64,000 nucleotides of DNA. Origin: Callorhinus ursinus. Its lineage: Eukaryota; Chordata; Mammalia; Carnivora; Otariidae. The position numbers and the translations under genes were made by a program. The stretch's first letter is position 1; each line of letters opens with the position of its first letter. The stretch covers positions 50,064,589 through 50,128,588 of the forward strand of contig NW_020312817.1 in NCBI RefSeq assembly GCF_003265705.1, in the 5' to 3' direction. This document shows, in pieces, positions 37,701-48,639 of the stretch. The notes under the pieces are model-generated. The model ran no database searches. It was not told the origin of the DNA and saw nothing but the letters and a program-made list of their open reading frames with translations.

Positions 37701-39521
37701 GGTGGAAATGTAGATGAATTTCTCAAGTTTTAGAAAAAAGAAATGTTTGTAATTCATTTGCTCTGACACAGTGCATTCTTTTGCCAAAAGTTTATAAAGG
37801 GATGTGTCTGGAAATGGTGAGGTATAACTGCCTGAATAATTAGTCACTGGATTTCAGCTTTGATCTGCTTTCTCTGGGAAAGATTTGCTATTTGTACAGT
37901 GATTTCTAACAGTTCATCCACTCTTCAGTATTCAATAGGTGCCGCGGACATTGCTTGGAAAGACAAAACTACATTGAAGACCTTCAGAAAGGTCCCATCA
38001 GAAAGTAAGTTGCATTTTTTATGTGAGATCTCTGGTTAGGGAGATCTTTTTTTATATCATTTAAGCTGCACATATCCATTCTTCTTGTAGCTTATTTACT
38101 TGCTCGGGGAACCCTAAAGAAACAGGGAGGGGAGGATGGATTGTTATTTTCATGGGCCGAAATATCCTTAACTAAATTGGCTACAGAATTTGGAAACCAG
38201 TAATACTGTGTGGGAATGTTCTCTTTGAGGAATTGGGATTCCAGTGTATCCAGATCAAGTGGTTTTGAAGATGCAACACATATGATGGAACCAGTCCACA
38301 CCACTATTAAGTCTGTTAACCAAGGACATTGGTATAACCTACATCAGACCCAAGGTTACCCAGTACCTTCTCGGCATTTCCACACCCAGACCCAGGATTT
38401 GCAACAGTCAGTAAGGTATCTCTGCTGTCCCCTTTTCTAGAATTGAAATAGAAATTTATATTGTAAATTATTGCAAACACTTGAGAATGGTGAGAATTGA
38501 TGTTTTCTGGCTGATCACTGTCAGCTGATTAGAGGTATCATTTGCTCCATATTTTGCATTCAGGGCTGGAAAATAAAGTATAGGATGGGGAGGAATATGT
38601 GACTTTTCAGAGGCAGTTGGGAAAAGGACCTAGAAAATTGCATTGATTCTAAACTTAGTTTAAGCCAGCAATTTGATGTGATTACCAAAAAGGATCTTGC
38701 ATTCTTAGGCTCTATTAATAGTATAGTTTGCAGAATAAAGAAGGTTCTTATTTAAAGAGTAAATAAAAATTATAGGAAAAAGTAGTAAAATTCCAGTATG
38801 ATGTAATAAATTTACCGATCTTGCTTTTGAAGCAGTTAAATTTCAGTCTTAATTTTCCAAATTTGTTGCATGTGTAGTTAATAATTAGAATTTCTACACT
38901 TTATAGTTAATTTATATATGTATTTATAAAGTGAAAGCAGCTTTCTGTTTTTTAAAAATAAATACCTTAATACTGTCTCACATCTCCCCAACTGTAAGAC
39001 TTGGGGAGAAAGTATTTGATTAGAAAAGTGTGGGCATTTATCTCTGTAGGGAAAGGTTGGAATAGCTCCTGGGAACCTACTGTGTGCCAAGGTGTTGTGG
39101 TAGGTAATTTAAATATGTTGTCTTAATTTACCTTGAAAACAAGCCATGAAAATGGAAGGTATTACCTCCATTTTATAAAGAAGTAAGTAATCCAGAGATG
39201 AAGCAATTTATCTGCTAAGGTTGTACAAGCAGAAGACAGTAGAACCAGAGTGTCTGTATTATTTTATAAAGCTTTTTAATATATTTTACTAAAACTAATA
39301 ATAATTCATTACTTTTTCTTTTAAGAAAATTTTCACAGAACCAGAACGTTTACCAGAGAGGCCATGTCCCTCCTCCTGGTCCCCCTGGAGAGGACTACTC
39401 ACAAAGGCGGTACTCTTGGAATAGAAAGCCGAACGCCAGTCAAGCAGCCCAGAATACAGTGTGGTACCCTGGCACTTACTACAGACTGCCGTGTCCGACC
39501 TATTGCGGATGGACCGAATGA
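22570..39521 (+). CDS. DUSP11: DUSP11 (PIR1), RNA 5'-phosphatase, 332 aa, 9 coding exons
   Basis: Coding exons, all with AG/GT borders and matching phase: 22570-22670, 24298-24373, 28492-28623, 31649-31772, 35336-35396, 37607-37653, 37929-38004, 38230-38415 and 39326-39521 (stop TGA). The product starts MSQWHHARGGWGQG and has 332 residues, against 330 for the human form beginning at the same Met. The atypical dual-specificity phosphatase domain spans about residues 50-205. Its active loop HCTHGLNRTG puts the nucleophile at Cys152 and the phosphate-binding Arg at 158. The C-terminal third, rich in Gln, His, Pro and Arg, looks unstructured. In mammals the enzyme removes gamma and beta phosphates from 5'-triphosphorylated RNAs, including RNA polymerase III transcripts, mainly in the nucleus. 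The frame is intact with all catalytic residues, so the gene is presumably functional. Confidence 0.96.
23230..23640 (-). mobile_element. possible diverged L2, minus orientation
   Basis: AAGACTCTGCATATTCTAGA and CTCCAGCCCCATCTTGTGCC resemble reversed L2. DUSP11 intron 1. Confidence 0.35.
23987..24111 (+). repeat. copy A of a perfect 125-bp dispersed duplication
   Basis: Identical over 125 bp to 27644-27768. It lies in DUSP11 intron 1, ending 186 bp before exon 2. Directly to its left, a 25-bp unit (AACTTTCATTCCATATCCTG plus five bases) is tandemly doubled at 23940 and 23965. Confidence 0.9.
24455..24852 (-). mobile_element. old SINE split by a composite of two plus-strand SINEs
   Basis: A diverged minus-strand copy occupies 24455-24552 and 24811-24852. 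Between lie a truncated plus SINE (24553-24623) and a near-complete plus SINE (24635-24810). Target duplication AAGAGTCCCATGCTCA / AAGAGTCACATGCTCT brackets the insert. Confidence 0.8.
25776..25977 (-). mobile_element. carnivore SINE
   Basis: Reversed SINE with flanks TTGGAATACTTTTA / TTTGAATACTTTTA. DUSP11 intron 2. Confidence 0.9.
27240..27835 (+). mobile_element. old L1 3' end
   Basis: ORF2-like relics, then the L1M 3' UTR with CATTGATCAAAACCCATGGA and GCTTTGAACCTAGAACTGCT. It contains copy B of the 125-bp duplication. Confidence 0.7.
27644..27768 (+). repeat. copy B of the 125-bp duplication, within an L1M 3' end
   Basis: Same sequence as 23987-24111, but here continuous with flanking old L1 3' UTR, so probably the source copy. 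To its left a 29-bp stretch beginning TAGTGATTTGTAACATAAAC is doubled at 27583 and 27615 (period 32). Confidence 0.9.
27972..28177 (+). mobile_element. carnivore SINE
   Basis: Perfect 11-bp TSD GTACCTATTTA (27961-27971, 28178-28188). DUSP11 intron 2. Confidence 0.92.
29140..29370 (-). mobile_element. MIR
   Basis: GTTAATCCTCACAACAGTCC and ATAGATGATAAAACTTGAGT fit reversed MIR. DUSP11 intron 3. Confidence 0.6.
29400..30010 (-). mobile_element. old L1 3' region, minus orientation
   Basis: CATACAATTCAGTGGCATTA, GTTGTGTAACCATCATCACT and TTTTTGGCTATTGTGAATAA are the usual reversed L1 landmarks. DUSP11 intron 3. Confidence 0.8.
32840..33235. other. CpG-rich segment inside DUSP11 intron 4
   Basis: GC- and CpG-rich compared with the AT-rich intron on both sides. 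No open frame or splice pair that I recognise. It could be an old retrocopy relic or a cryptic CpG island. Confidence 0.35.
33300..34325 (+). mobile_element. L2-type LINE sequence (one or two copies)
   Basis: From 33655: TTCAACAAACATTTACAGGA, CAGATGGTGATAAGGTGC, GGTGATCAGGGAAGGCCTCT and AAGGAGGCCAGTGTAGCTGG in L2 order. The part before 33655 resembles the same family but is more diverged. DUSP11 intron 4. Confidence 0.75.
34420..34632 (-). mobile_element. carnivore SINE
   Basis: Complete reversed copy ending GAGCCACCCAGGCGCCCC. DUSP11 intron 4. Confidence 0.92.
36322..36425 (+). mobile_element. older carnivore SINE, short form
   Basis: GGGAGTGCCTGGGTGGCTCA head and GTGTGTAGATTAC end. Confidence 0.8.
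36460..36555 (+). mobile_element. older carnivore SINE, short form
   Basis: TSD AAGTTTAAAATGAGCTGGA / AAGTTTAAAATGGAGCTGGA on both sides. Confidence 0.88.
37094..37289 (+). mobile_element. carnivore SINE
   Basis: Complete plus-strand copy with flanks AAAAATGACTGT / AAAAATGACTTGT. DUSP11 intron 5. Confidence 0.9.
39075..39290 (-). mobile_element. MIR
   Basis: AACCTACTGTGTGCCAAGG and TCCATTTTATAAAGAAGTAA fit reversed MIR. DUSP11 intron 8, ending close to the last exon. Confidence 0.6.
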
Positions 39522-39778
39522 CACAAACCTGTCCTGGAAATCGCTCTGCAGATAGAGCAGGACTGAAGACCAGCTGGAGTGACTTTTTATAAGATCAGGT
39601 CAAATGAGGTTTATAATCTGTTTTATTGCTCCCTCATGTGTTCAAACTTAAAGGAAAATTACATTGATACTTACCTCTTGGCTGATAAACTTGCAGTATT
39701 TGCAACAGTAAAGGAAATAATCTGTCACTCAGTCTTAAATTTTTTAAAAGGAAGATGGTATTTTAGAACTGAGAAAGT

Positions 39779-39784
39779 AATAAA
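39779..39784 (+). promoter_or_regulatory. DUSP11 polyadenylation signal AATAAA
   Basis: A canonical AATAAA lies 258 nt after the DUSP11 stop codon in an AT-rich 3' UTR. Cleavage would be expected near 39800. Confidence 0.65.
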
Positions 39785-41362
39785 GAATTTCCCTTGTAAA
39801 TTATTTTCTTAAAAATTCTGTCTTCCTTATTGATGTATTTCTTTCTGACTAGACTTGTGATAGTGTATGTGCGGAAATTTCTGGTGTTTTTGTCGTGTTC
39901 TATTACTGACCCAATCATTAAGGCTATCGTTTTTTCCCCCTAACTGTTCAAGATTTCTATTAAAAACCTACCTAAGAGACAATCTCTTTAAAATCTATAT
40001 GAAATTAGTGATGGTATTTTTGTGATTAGACGTTTCTTTCTTTGGCAGTCTGTTGTGGGACTTGACCAACTTCTTTCACTGCATTGTCAGATATGCCATC
40101 TAACACAAGAATGGATAAACTTTTAGGTAAATTGACGGTCATATGGGCAAGAGGAACTGATAAACCAGAATGCTGGTTAATTTACCTGACAGGGTAATTG
40201 TTATCAACTGGGTAGAACTATTCAGAAAACTTGAAAACTTCTATAGACTACAAAAGTTCTTTAATGAACAGAATAGGCTACAACACGTAAAGCCTGGGAT
40301 ATCTGGAAGACTTGTGGACAAGGATGGCTCCTTGTTTTATTGCTTCTCTGTTGAACCTGCTGGGATCTTTTTCCACGTGCCTCATGGTGGAGTGGTGCCT
40401 CGACCTTGACTTTCTCTGTTATCTTTTCTGCTGGTATACCTCTGGAACATATAGATGGATCACTTGGGAGGTGTTAAATATTTTTAGCTGCAGAGGAAGC
40501 CAGAGACCTTAAGTTTGCTCCAGAAAGTGTCTCACCAGCATGACATCATAAGCCTCAGTAGATACTCAATGAATACTGGGGCAGCGTGGCTTCATTTTTT
40601 TAAGGCCTCTGACTTTGCAGATTTGTATCCTAGACTGTCTCCTACTGCACGCGACAGGCATTTTCTTTATCCTCTTTTCCATATGAACATACGAACAACA
40701 TGTGGACCGTAGGGAAGTGCTCTAGCTCAACCAGGCCTCTGGCCTGTGAGTCATTAGCCCAGTCACACCGCTCCTCCTCATCTGAGCGATAGCTCAGGCA
40801 TGAAGTGTTCCTCTGCCTGCCACATGTGACAGAGGTACAGAAGTCCTTGCTGAAAGGCTGCTCTTGTGCAAGTGTTGCCCAGGATATACCGTGAAGGCTC
40901 ACGTGGACTGAAACTGGAGCCGGACAGCTAACTGGTGGGCCATAAAAGAACAAGCAGGGGCAGGCATGGGATTCCAGCTACTCTGATAGTTTTCCTTGGC
41001 AAGCAGTTTCTGAGGAGGACATTGCCAGCAGAAGTGCCATCATCAGAGGTACTGCTACCTTCAGAAGATGTGACCCTATCGTCCCCTCTGTCCCCTTCCC
41101 ATTTCAGTCGTCAACATGGTTTGTTAAAAAACTAGACTCCTTAAAAACAAAACAAACTAGGCTCCTCTTGCTCTCTTAGGTCTCATTTATTCTTCACCAC
41201 CCTAGAGCTCTGGCTTCTGCTAGTACCGTACCCACTGAGTCCTCTGGCTAAAGGGACCAGTGACTTCCGTTTTTTTAAAGGTCTTCAGTAGCCTTTTAAG
41301 CTTTTAAAGTTTTCACTTTTATTTAAAAAACACATATGAGTAGTTTAAAATTCAAATAGTTC

Positions 41363-41540
41363 GGGGCACCTGGGTGGCTCAGATGCTGTCTTTGGCTCGG
41401 GTCATGGTCCCAAGGTCCTGGGATCGAGCCCCACATCGGGCTCCCTGCTCAGCAGAAAGCCTGCTTCTCCCTCTCCCACTTCGCCTGCTTGTGTTCCTGC
41501 TCTCGCTGTGTCTCTGTCAAATAAAATCTTAAAAAAAAAA
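41363..41540 (+). mobile_element. carnivore SINE
   Basis: TSD ATTCAAATAGTTC / ATTCAAATAGTTC-like on both sides. A short deletion in the head removes part of the A box. Confidence 0.92.
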
Positions 41541-41636
41541 ATTCAAATAGTTCTGAGATTATAGTGGAAAAGAATAGCCCCTCCCCCTGCCCCACCCTAT
41601 CCCTATCACTCCTTAAAGGCAAACACTAAATAGTTT

Positions 41637-41803
41637 ATGGGGGGAGAGGGGCAGAGGGAGAGGGAAAGAGACAATGAATATTAAGCAGACTCCACGCTGA
41701 ACTCAGAGCCTGATGCAAAGCTCCATCTCACAACCCTGAGATCATGACCTAAACCCAAATCAAGAGTTGGACACTTAACCGACTGAGCCACCCAGGTGCC
41801 CCA
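41637..41803 (-). mobile_element. carnivore SINE, older
   Basis: Reversed copy. Flanks ACACTAAATAGTTT / AGACTAAATATTTT form an imperfect TSD. Confidence 0.85.
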
Positions 41804-42254
41804 AGACTAAATATTTTTGGGTTATCGTCTAGTATTTGCCTCCATGTTTAAATACTATGTTTATTTTGCTTACTGATTTTTTATTTGCGATATTACCAGT
41901 TGACCTGCTGTGTAGGATGCAGATTTAGCTCGTGCACATCATTTACCCACATGCACACTTCTGTTCTCACCCCTCAGTATAGTTATTTCCCAACTTCTGG
42001 TTCAGTCAGTATTCTCAGTTCATGTTGTTGCCTAGGTATACTGAGCCATAGTATGCCGAGATTATGCTCCTTATACTGCCTTTGTTCTCATTTTGCCTCG
42101 TTTGTTGGCTGCTTTTCCCTGCACCTATCACCGGTTCATCCCCCAGATCCCGACACCACTGTAACATTTCTCTTCGTATGGATAGGATAGACACAGATCC
42201 TTTTTCGTTTGAAATCTTCCTTGGAGCCCTCTTGGCCTTTTCCCGGTTGGGCGC

Positions 42255-42835
42255 TGTGTCAGTGTGCTAGAAGCACCAGACCGGGTGGCTTAAACAACAG
42301 AAACTTAGGTTCTCACAGTTCTGGAGGCTAGGTGTCCGAGCTGAAGGTGTCGGCAGGCTGGTCTCTTCCGTGTTTAGAGATGGCTGTCTTCTCCCTTTTG
42401 TCCTTACATGGTCTTCCAGCTGTGACTGTGTTCAGATTCCCTCTTAGGAGGACACCAGTCATATTGGATTAGTGCCAACCCTTATGACCTTGTTTAAATG
42501 TATTACCTCTTTAAAGACCATATCTCCAGGGGCGCCTGGGTGGCTCAGTCGTTAAGCGTCTGCCTTTGGCTCAGGTCAGGATCCCAGGGCCCTGGGATTG
42601 AGCCCTGCATCGGGCTCCCTGCTTGGCGGGAAGCCTGCTTCTCCCTCTCCCACTCCCCCTGCTTGTGTTCCTGCTCTCACTCTCTCTGTCTCTCTCTCTG
42701 TCAAATAAATAAAAATCTTAAAAAAATTAAAAAAAATAATAAAATAAAGACCCTATCTCCAAATATAATCACATTCTGAGGTTCTGGGGGTTAAGGTGAC
42801 TTCAACATATGAATTTATCAGGGGTGGAGGGTAGC
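42255..42835 (-). mobile_element. MLT1-type LTR (ERVL-MaLR), minus orientation, split by a SINE
   Basis: Shows GGTGGCTTAAACAACAGAAA, CACAGTTCTGGAGGC, GACACCAGTCATATTGGATT and ACTTCAACATATGAATTT in the order of a reversed MLT1 LTR. A SINE at 42529-42745 splits it, with a 16-bp TSD. Confidence 0.8.
42529..42745 (+). mobile_element. carnivore SINE inside an MLT1 LTR
   Basis: TSD AAAGACCATATCTCCA / AAAGACCCTATCTCCA. Confidence 0.93.
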
Positions 42836-44239
42836 ATAACTTGGCCCATGACAGGGACCTTGATCGTTCTCTATGCCTGGAGCATAGCTGTTACCCTGGG
42901 ATTTATCTTCCCTGTCACCCTTGTCATTTCTTATACCCCTCTTCTGTTTCCTGGATCCCATAGCTGCTTTCATGGTGTACTTCCCTGTTTGGTGGAGTAT
43001 ATGCTTCCTTAGCTTCCCAGGGAGGGTTAACAGGATGTAAACTTTTCGAGACTTTTGCATGTGTGAAATGGGTAGTTTATTGTTTCACTCCACTGATAAT
43101 TTGCTAAGCTGTAGACTTGTAGGTAGGCACTTTTTAAATGCATTTACTCATTGTTTTCCACATTTTGTTGTTGCTCTTGAAATCCTGTGCTATTTTGATT
43201 CTCGAGCTTTTATTTGGGACCTGCAGTTTTTCTCTCTGAAAGCTTTAGGATCTTTATCTCAAATGTCCTGAAATTTCATGATATGTTTAAAAGTGTTGAG
43301 TATTTTATTTGCAGTGCTGTATACTTAGTGAGCCCTTTCAGCCTGGCAAGTTGTGTCTATCAGTCCTGGGAAATTTTCTTTCTTTTTTAACCTAGTTCAG
43401 GAACCTCTATTAGTTGAATATTGGATTTTTTGAAATGTATCTCTAAGTTAATTATGTATTTTTCTCATTTTCCATTTTTAACCTTTTTGCCCTTTCTTTT
43501 TTTAAAATCAGGAGAATTTCCTCAGCTTTATTTTCTACCTTCCATATATTATTTTCTGAATGGCATTTTTTTCAAGTACTTTTTTTTTTTTTAATGAATG
43601 TATTCTCTTCTCTCCAAAGTTACCAATTATTTTTAGGTTTCTTCTGTTCCCTACATCAACTGTTTTCCTTCTTCTTCTTTTTTGTTTGTTTGTTTGATGC
43701 CTGTCTCTCCTGTTAGTGGTATTCTTGAGATATCTGGTGACCTTTGTCCATCTTTTCATACTTAAGATTGAGGCCCTCAAAACTGATGGAAGCTCTGGTT
43801 GTCTCGTGGTAGATTTGTAATAATAATGTTGTAAGTTTGCTTTTTGTTTACTTCCCCTTGTTGCACGCATTTAGGTTTTATTTTTCTCTATTCTGATGGT
43901 TGCTGTCTTTGATAATTTTATTGTGCTCTCTCTCATCTACCATTTGGTATCTCTCCCCATTATCTTGTGAATTTTTAATCTGTAAAAATTCCTTTATTGG
44001 CGTTTTGGGTAGAAGTATAGATAAAAGTATTGGTTCAGTTCAGCCAGTGTGATGAGCCTCTCCTGCCAATAAAATTGAGTTGGGGATTTATCCTCAGTCT
44101 GGCAAGCTTGATTTTTATACATTGTGTCCCAGAAGTGTAGGCCTTTGAGTGTCCTCCGTCATGATTTGGTCTTGCAATGTCAGTCACAAACTCTCCTGCC
44201 TTGGCGGGAGGCCCCATGTAGGAACTGTGTGAACCACCT

Positions 44240-44640
44240 TTCTAATGTAATTCCAACAACCGCCCCAGAATTATGTCCTGAAAACAAGTTCATTTGTGGT
44301 ATTCCCCTCTTGGAAATTTTGGATGGCTTATGGCCTTCGGAGTCCACTTCCAACTCCTTGTCTAGGCCTTCCCGTGATCTGACTCCCAGCTGACTTTTCA
44401 AAGTGTCTACTATACTCTACTCCATTCTTCAGTGTGCAGGCCATTCCCTGAGTACACTGTGTTGTACATATTTATGCCACACGTCTTTGTCTTCCAGGTT
44501 GTTCCCTTGGCTATAATGGCACTGTGGTCTCTGTGAGCAAATCATGCCCATTCTTGAAGCCCATCTCAGTAAAACCTTCTCTCCCAACTCTACCCCCTAT
44601 TGAATCATTCCTTTTCCTACAAGGTACCTTGTGTCACTAG
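44240..44640 (-). mobile_element. L2-like LINE, minus orientation
   Basis: CTTCCCGTGATCTGACTCCC and the following diverged sequence resemble reversed L2. Confidence 0.45.
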
Positions 44641-45800
44641 CATTTCTTTCATTTATATCTCCTATTACATGAAAGGTTCCAAGCACAGTCTCAGATTCCC
44701 TCAACCTCCTCTTCCTTCACAAAGGCGCCATCTGTCACCCGGCCCACGGTCCCGTTTTCTGCCTTGCCAGCAAACCTTACTTAGCATTCCCCGAGCTTAC
44801 TAGAGTCCAGGTTAAACAAGGCCCTTAAAGCCTCCACACCAAGTCCTCTCTCTTCTGTCATTTCTCCACTTTGGAGTTGGAGGAGATGCTCTACTGACAG
44901 CCACAGGATCAGACTTCCTGAGCTGCCAATGAAGGGATGATCAGAAATGTGGAGGAGTAAGCTCCCACTTTGGGGAGGCTTAATTAATGAAACACAGGAC
45001 AGGAGGGAGCCTGGCAGGCAAATTCTCCCCCCTCCTTGCTGCCTTCTGTGGAAGACTGTCAGGAAAGGTTTTTCCTTTCAAGCCTTCCAGAGAAAGTTTA
45101 GCCCACTGAGCAAACACGTGCCAAACGACCCCTTTGTCTTCCTGGCTCATTGTGGAGCCTGCCTATGAGGTAATCCATTACCTCACATTGCTTTGCAGCT
45201 TTTCTTGCTTCACTTCCCTTTTTTCCTCACCCTCACCAGTCTTTTTGCACATTTCCCAAATAAAACACCAGTACTTTAATTCTTGCCTCAGGCTCTGCTT
45301 TCCAGAAGACCTAGGTAAGACACTTAAGCACTTGTTAATAAATTTGGCAGTCATAGGTTTTTAATTGTTCAACCATATATAGGAGAGTGGGAAGTACCAG
45401 AGCTCTTCCTGATCTGACATTGAGATCCTACAAATGTTTATACCTTTAGGAATACAGAAATGTCATTTATATTCAAGGTAACAATTTACCAAGAAGTATA
45501 GGCTGTAGACTTGTAGGTAGGCATTTATTCTGGGGGTTATTTCACATGACTTGGGAATAGTTTTTGGAGTCTTGGTATCTTCCATGACCCATTTGTTCAG
45601 GTAACACTTCCAGGTTAAACTCACTTTATCAGATGGTAACAGTTATGCATATTTACGCAAGTTAATATATTGCAGAGAAGAAGGTTGATACTCTTGTGAA
45701 AATTCTCATTTAACTCTTATAAACTAATTTTATGATGCATAGTGATCTCTTCCTCTGCAACTGTAGTAAAGGGATCATCTTTACCTCTGAGATGACTTTT

Positions 45801-45995
45801 TAAAAAAATTTTTTAAAGACTGTATTTATTTATTTGACAAAGAGCGAGAGAGCACACAATCAGGCAGAGTGGCAGGCAGAGGGAGAGAGAGAAGCAGGCT
45901 CCCTGCTGAGCAGAGACATGGGGCTCGATCCCAGAACCCTGGGCTCATGACCTGAAGTGCAGACAGACGCTTAACGACTTAGCCACCCAGGCATC
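45801..45995 (-). mobile_element. carnivore SINE
   Basis: Reversed copy. Flanks CTGAGATGACTTTT / CTGAGATAGCTTTT. Confidence 0.9.
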
Positions 45996-46009
45996 CCTGA
46001 GATAGCTTT

Positions 46010-46100
46010 TTTTTTTAAATTTTATTATGTTATGTTAATCACCATACATTACATCATTAGTTTTTGGTGTAGTGTTCCATGATTCATTGTTTCTTCTTGG
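46010..46100 (-). mobile_element. carnivore L1 3' end, truncated
   Basis: TTATTATGTTATGTTAATCA and CATTAGTTTTTGGTGTAG are typical of the lineage-specific L1 3' end read backwards. Confidence 0.7.
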
Positions 46101-46129
46101 TTTTTGGTCTCTATTTTTGTTTTTAGAAT

Positions 46130-48170
46130 GTCATGTGAGTTTAATCATTCAGTATATAGCCTTTTGGATGTGATTTATCTAGCATAATGCTTTTGAGATG
46201 CATCCATGAGGGGGATCAATAGTTGATTCCCTTTTTGTTGCTGAGTTAGTATTCTATTGTATGGATATATCACAGTTTGTTTATCCATCTACCAGTTGAC
46301 AGACTTCCAGTTTTTGACTTTTGAACAAAGTTGCTATAAACATTTGTATACAGGTTTTTGTGTGAATATATGTGTTCATTTCCCTTGGAGTGAGATTGCT
46401 GCTATGAGGTAATTGTTAGATAATTTTATAAGAAACTGCCAAATGTTTCCAAAATGGCTGTACTAGTTTACATCCCCATCAACAGGGTATGGGAGTTCCA
46501 ATCGCTCACATCCTTACTAGCACTTAGTGTTGTCAATTTTTTTTATTGTACCTTATTCTAATACGGATGTATTATTTTCTCATTGTGATTTTTAAAAGTT
46601 TGAGGGGGCGCCCTCATAGCTCAGTCAGTTAAGCATCTGACTCTTGATTTTGGCTCAGGTCATGGTCTCAGGGTCGTGAAATCAAGCCCTGTGTCAGGCT
46701 CCATGCTGGGTGTGCAGCCTGCTTAAGATCCTCTCTCCTTCTCCTGCCCCTCCCCACCTTCCTCTCCAAAAAATAAATAAAGTTTGAGATATAACTGACA
46801 TGATATACTGTATGCTTTTAAATGTACAATTTGATACTTTTGACATGTATACAATCATGAAACCATTGCCACAATTAAGACAGAACGTATCTATTACCCC
46901 CAAGGTTTCCTAGTGTTGTTTTGTAATTCCCTTTTTCCACCCAAGGCCCTTTACCTAAGCAACCACTGATCTGCTTTGTGTGACTGCAGTCTTAATGTTA
47001 GTGGAATCATACAGTATGTACTATTTTTACATCTGGCTTTTTTTTTTTCAGTGTGATTATTTTGAGATTCATCCATGTTATTCTGTGTCATAATAGTTGG
47101 TTCCTTTTTATTGCCAAGTTGTAGTCCATTGTATGGATATATGATGTGCTTATCCATTCACTTGATGAACATTGTGGTTGTTTCCAGCTCTGGGTGGTTA
47201 CAAATAAGCTGCTAAAAACTAAGCCGCTTTTTGTTAATGTCTATTTTTAATCAACTTTGAGGCATAATTTATAGTCTATAAGATATACTTTTATAGTGCA
47301 TAGTATGATGAATTTTGACAAAGTCCTACTCCCTATGTAACTAACACCACATCAAGATCTAGAACATTGGCTTCACAGCAAAGATTCCCTTGGGGTCCTT
47401 TCCAGTCCTTGTCTCCCACCCCTCCATTCCCAGCGATCACTCTTTTGCTTTCCAGTCACTCTAAAATAAATTTGTAATTCCTAGAGTTTTGTAGAAACGG
47501 GATCATATGGTAATATATTAAATTCTAGTTTCTTACTTTTTTTGCTGAGCATGTTTTTTAGATTCATCCATGTTGCAAGTATTGTCAAGTATCAGTAATT
47601 CATTCCTTTTTGTTTCTGAGTAGTACTTCGTTGTATGAATTTACCACAATTTGTTTATCCATTGACATGTTGTTGGGCATTGGGTTGTTTCCAGTCTTTT
47701 GTATTAAGAGTAAACTTGCTGTGAACATTCATGTACAGGCCTTTGTATGTACATGTTTTCATTTCTCCTGGTAAATGCCAAGGAATGAAATTGCTGAGTA
47801 AATACACATTTGATTTATTAAGAAACTGCCACTCTTTTCTAAAGTGGTTATACTATTTTATAAAACTCAAACCAGCAATACCAATTGTGTTTGACAACAC
47901 TTATACTATCAGTTTTTAAAATTTTAGTTATGTGGGTGTGTAGTAGCTCATTATGTTTTAAATTTGCATTACTCTGCTATGATGTTGAGCATCTTATGTG
48001 TTTATTGGCCTGATTCCTGTGTCTTTTGTAAAGTGCTCAAATATGTCACCCATTCATAATTACGTTGTTTTCTCTTATCAAGTTATAGGCGTTCTTTATA
48101 TAGTCTGGATACCAATCTTTGGTCAGAATATCTTTTTCACATATATATTCCCACTGTGTTCAAGCCCACG
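46130..48170 (-). mobile_element. cluster of old L1 3' fragments, minus orientation
   Basis: At least three overlapping L1-like pieces repeat the TTGTATGGATATATCACAGT / GTTTATCCATC / TTTCCAGT motif set (near 46260, 47130 and 47630). A SINE at 46604-46780 interrupts the cluster. Confidence 0.65.
46604..46780 (+). mobile_element. carnivore SINE, diverged
   Basis: GGGGCGCCCTCATAGCTCAG head. Flanks share AAAGTTTGAG. Confidence 0.85.
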
Positions 48171-48219
48171 GTACTCTTTGCTATCCCTTAAATAGGGGAA
48201 GGCCTAGGGAAGGCCTTAT

Positions 48220-48470
48220 GTGACTCAGAGCCTTTGAATTCTTTGTTGCCTGGAATGCTGTTCTCCCAGATCACACAGCTTGCTTTCAGACCTCCTCCAG
48301 TCACAGTTATAAGGGCCCTCTCTGGTGAGATCTTAACCATCTTATTTGAAATAGTAATACCCACGGCCAGGCATTCCTCCCTTTTCCTTGCTTTTTTCTC
48401 TATAGCACATATCCACCCGACAGCTATATCTGTTATTTACCTGTGTAAATTTACCTGTTTAAAGAAAAGT
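48220..48470 (-). mobile_element. L2 LINE, minus orientation
   Basis: TTGCCTGGAATGCTGTTCTC and CTCTCTGGTGAGATCTTAA fit reversed L2. It lies just left of the TPRKB CpG island. Confidence 0.6.
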
Positions 48471-48639
48471 ACTGTCCAAGATGAGCTCCAACCATATAGA
48501 ACATGGAAAATAATTCTCTGCAACCCGTTTAGGGGATTACTTCCTCTCTTGGAGGCTGATACACTTAGGGATGAGAAATTTCTGAGCCTGCTAGATGCAG
48601 GAAGAGGCTGATTTCATCAGTGTCGTGTCACCTTAGGTA

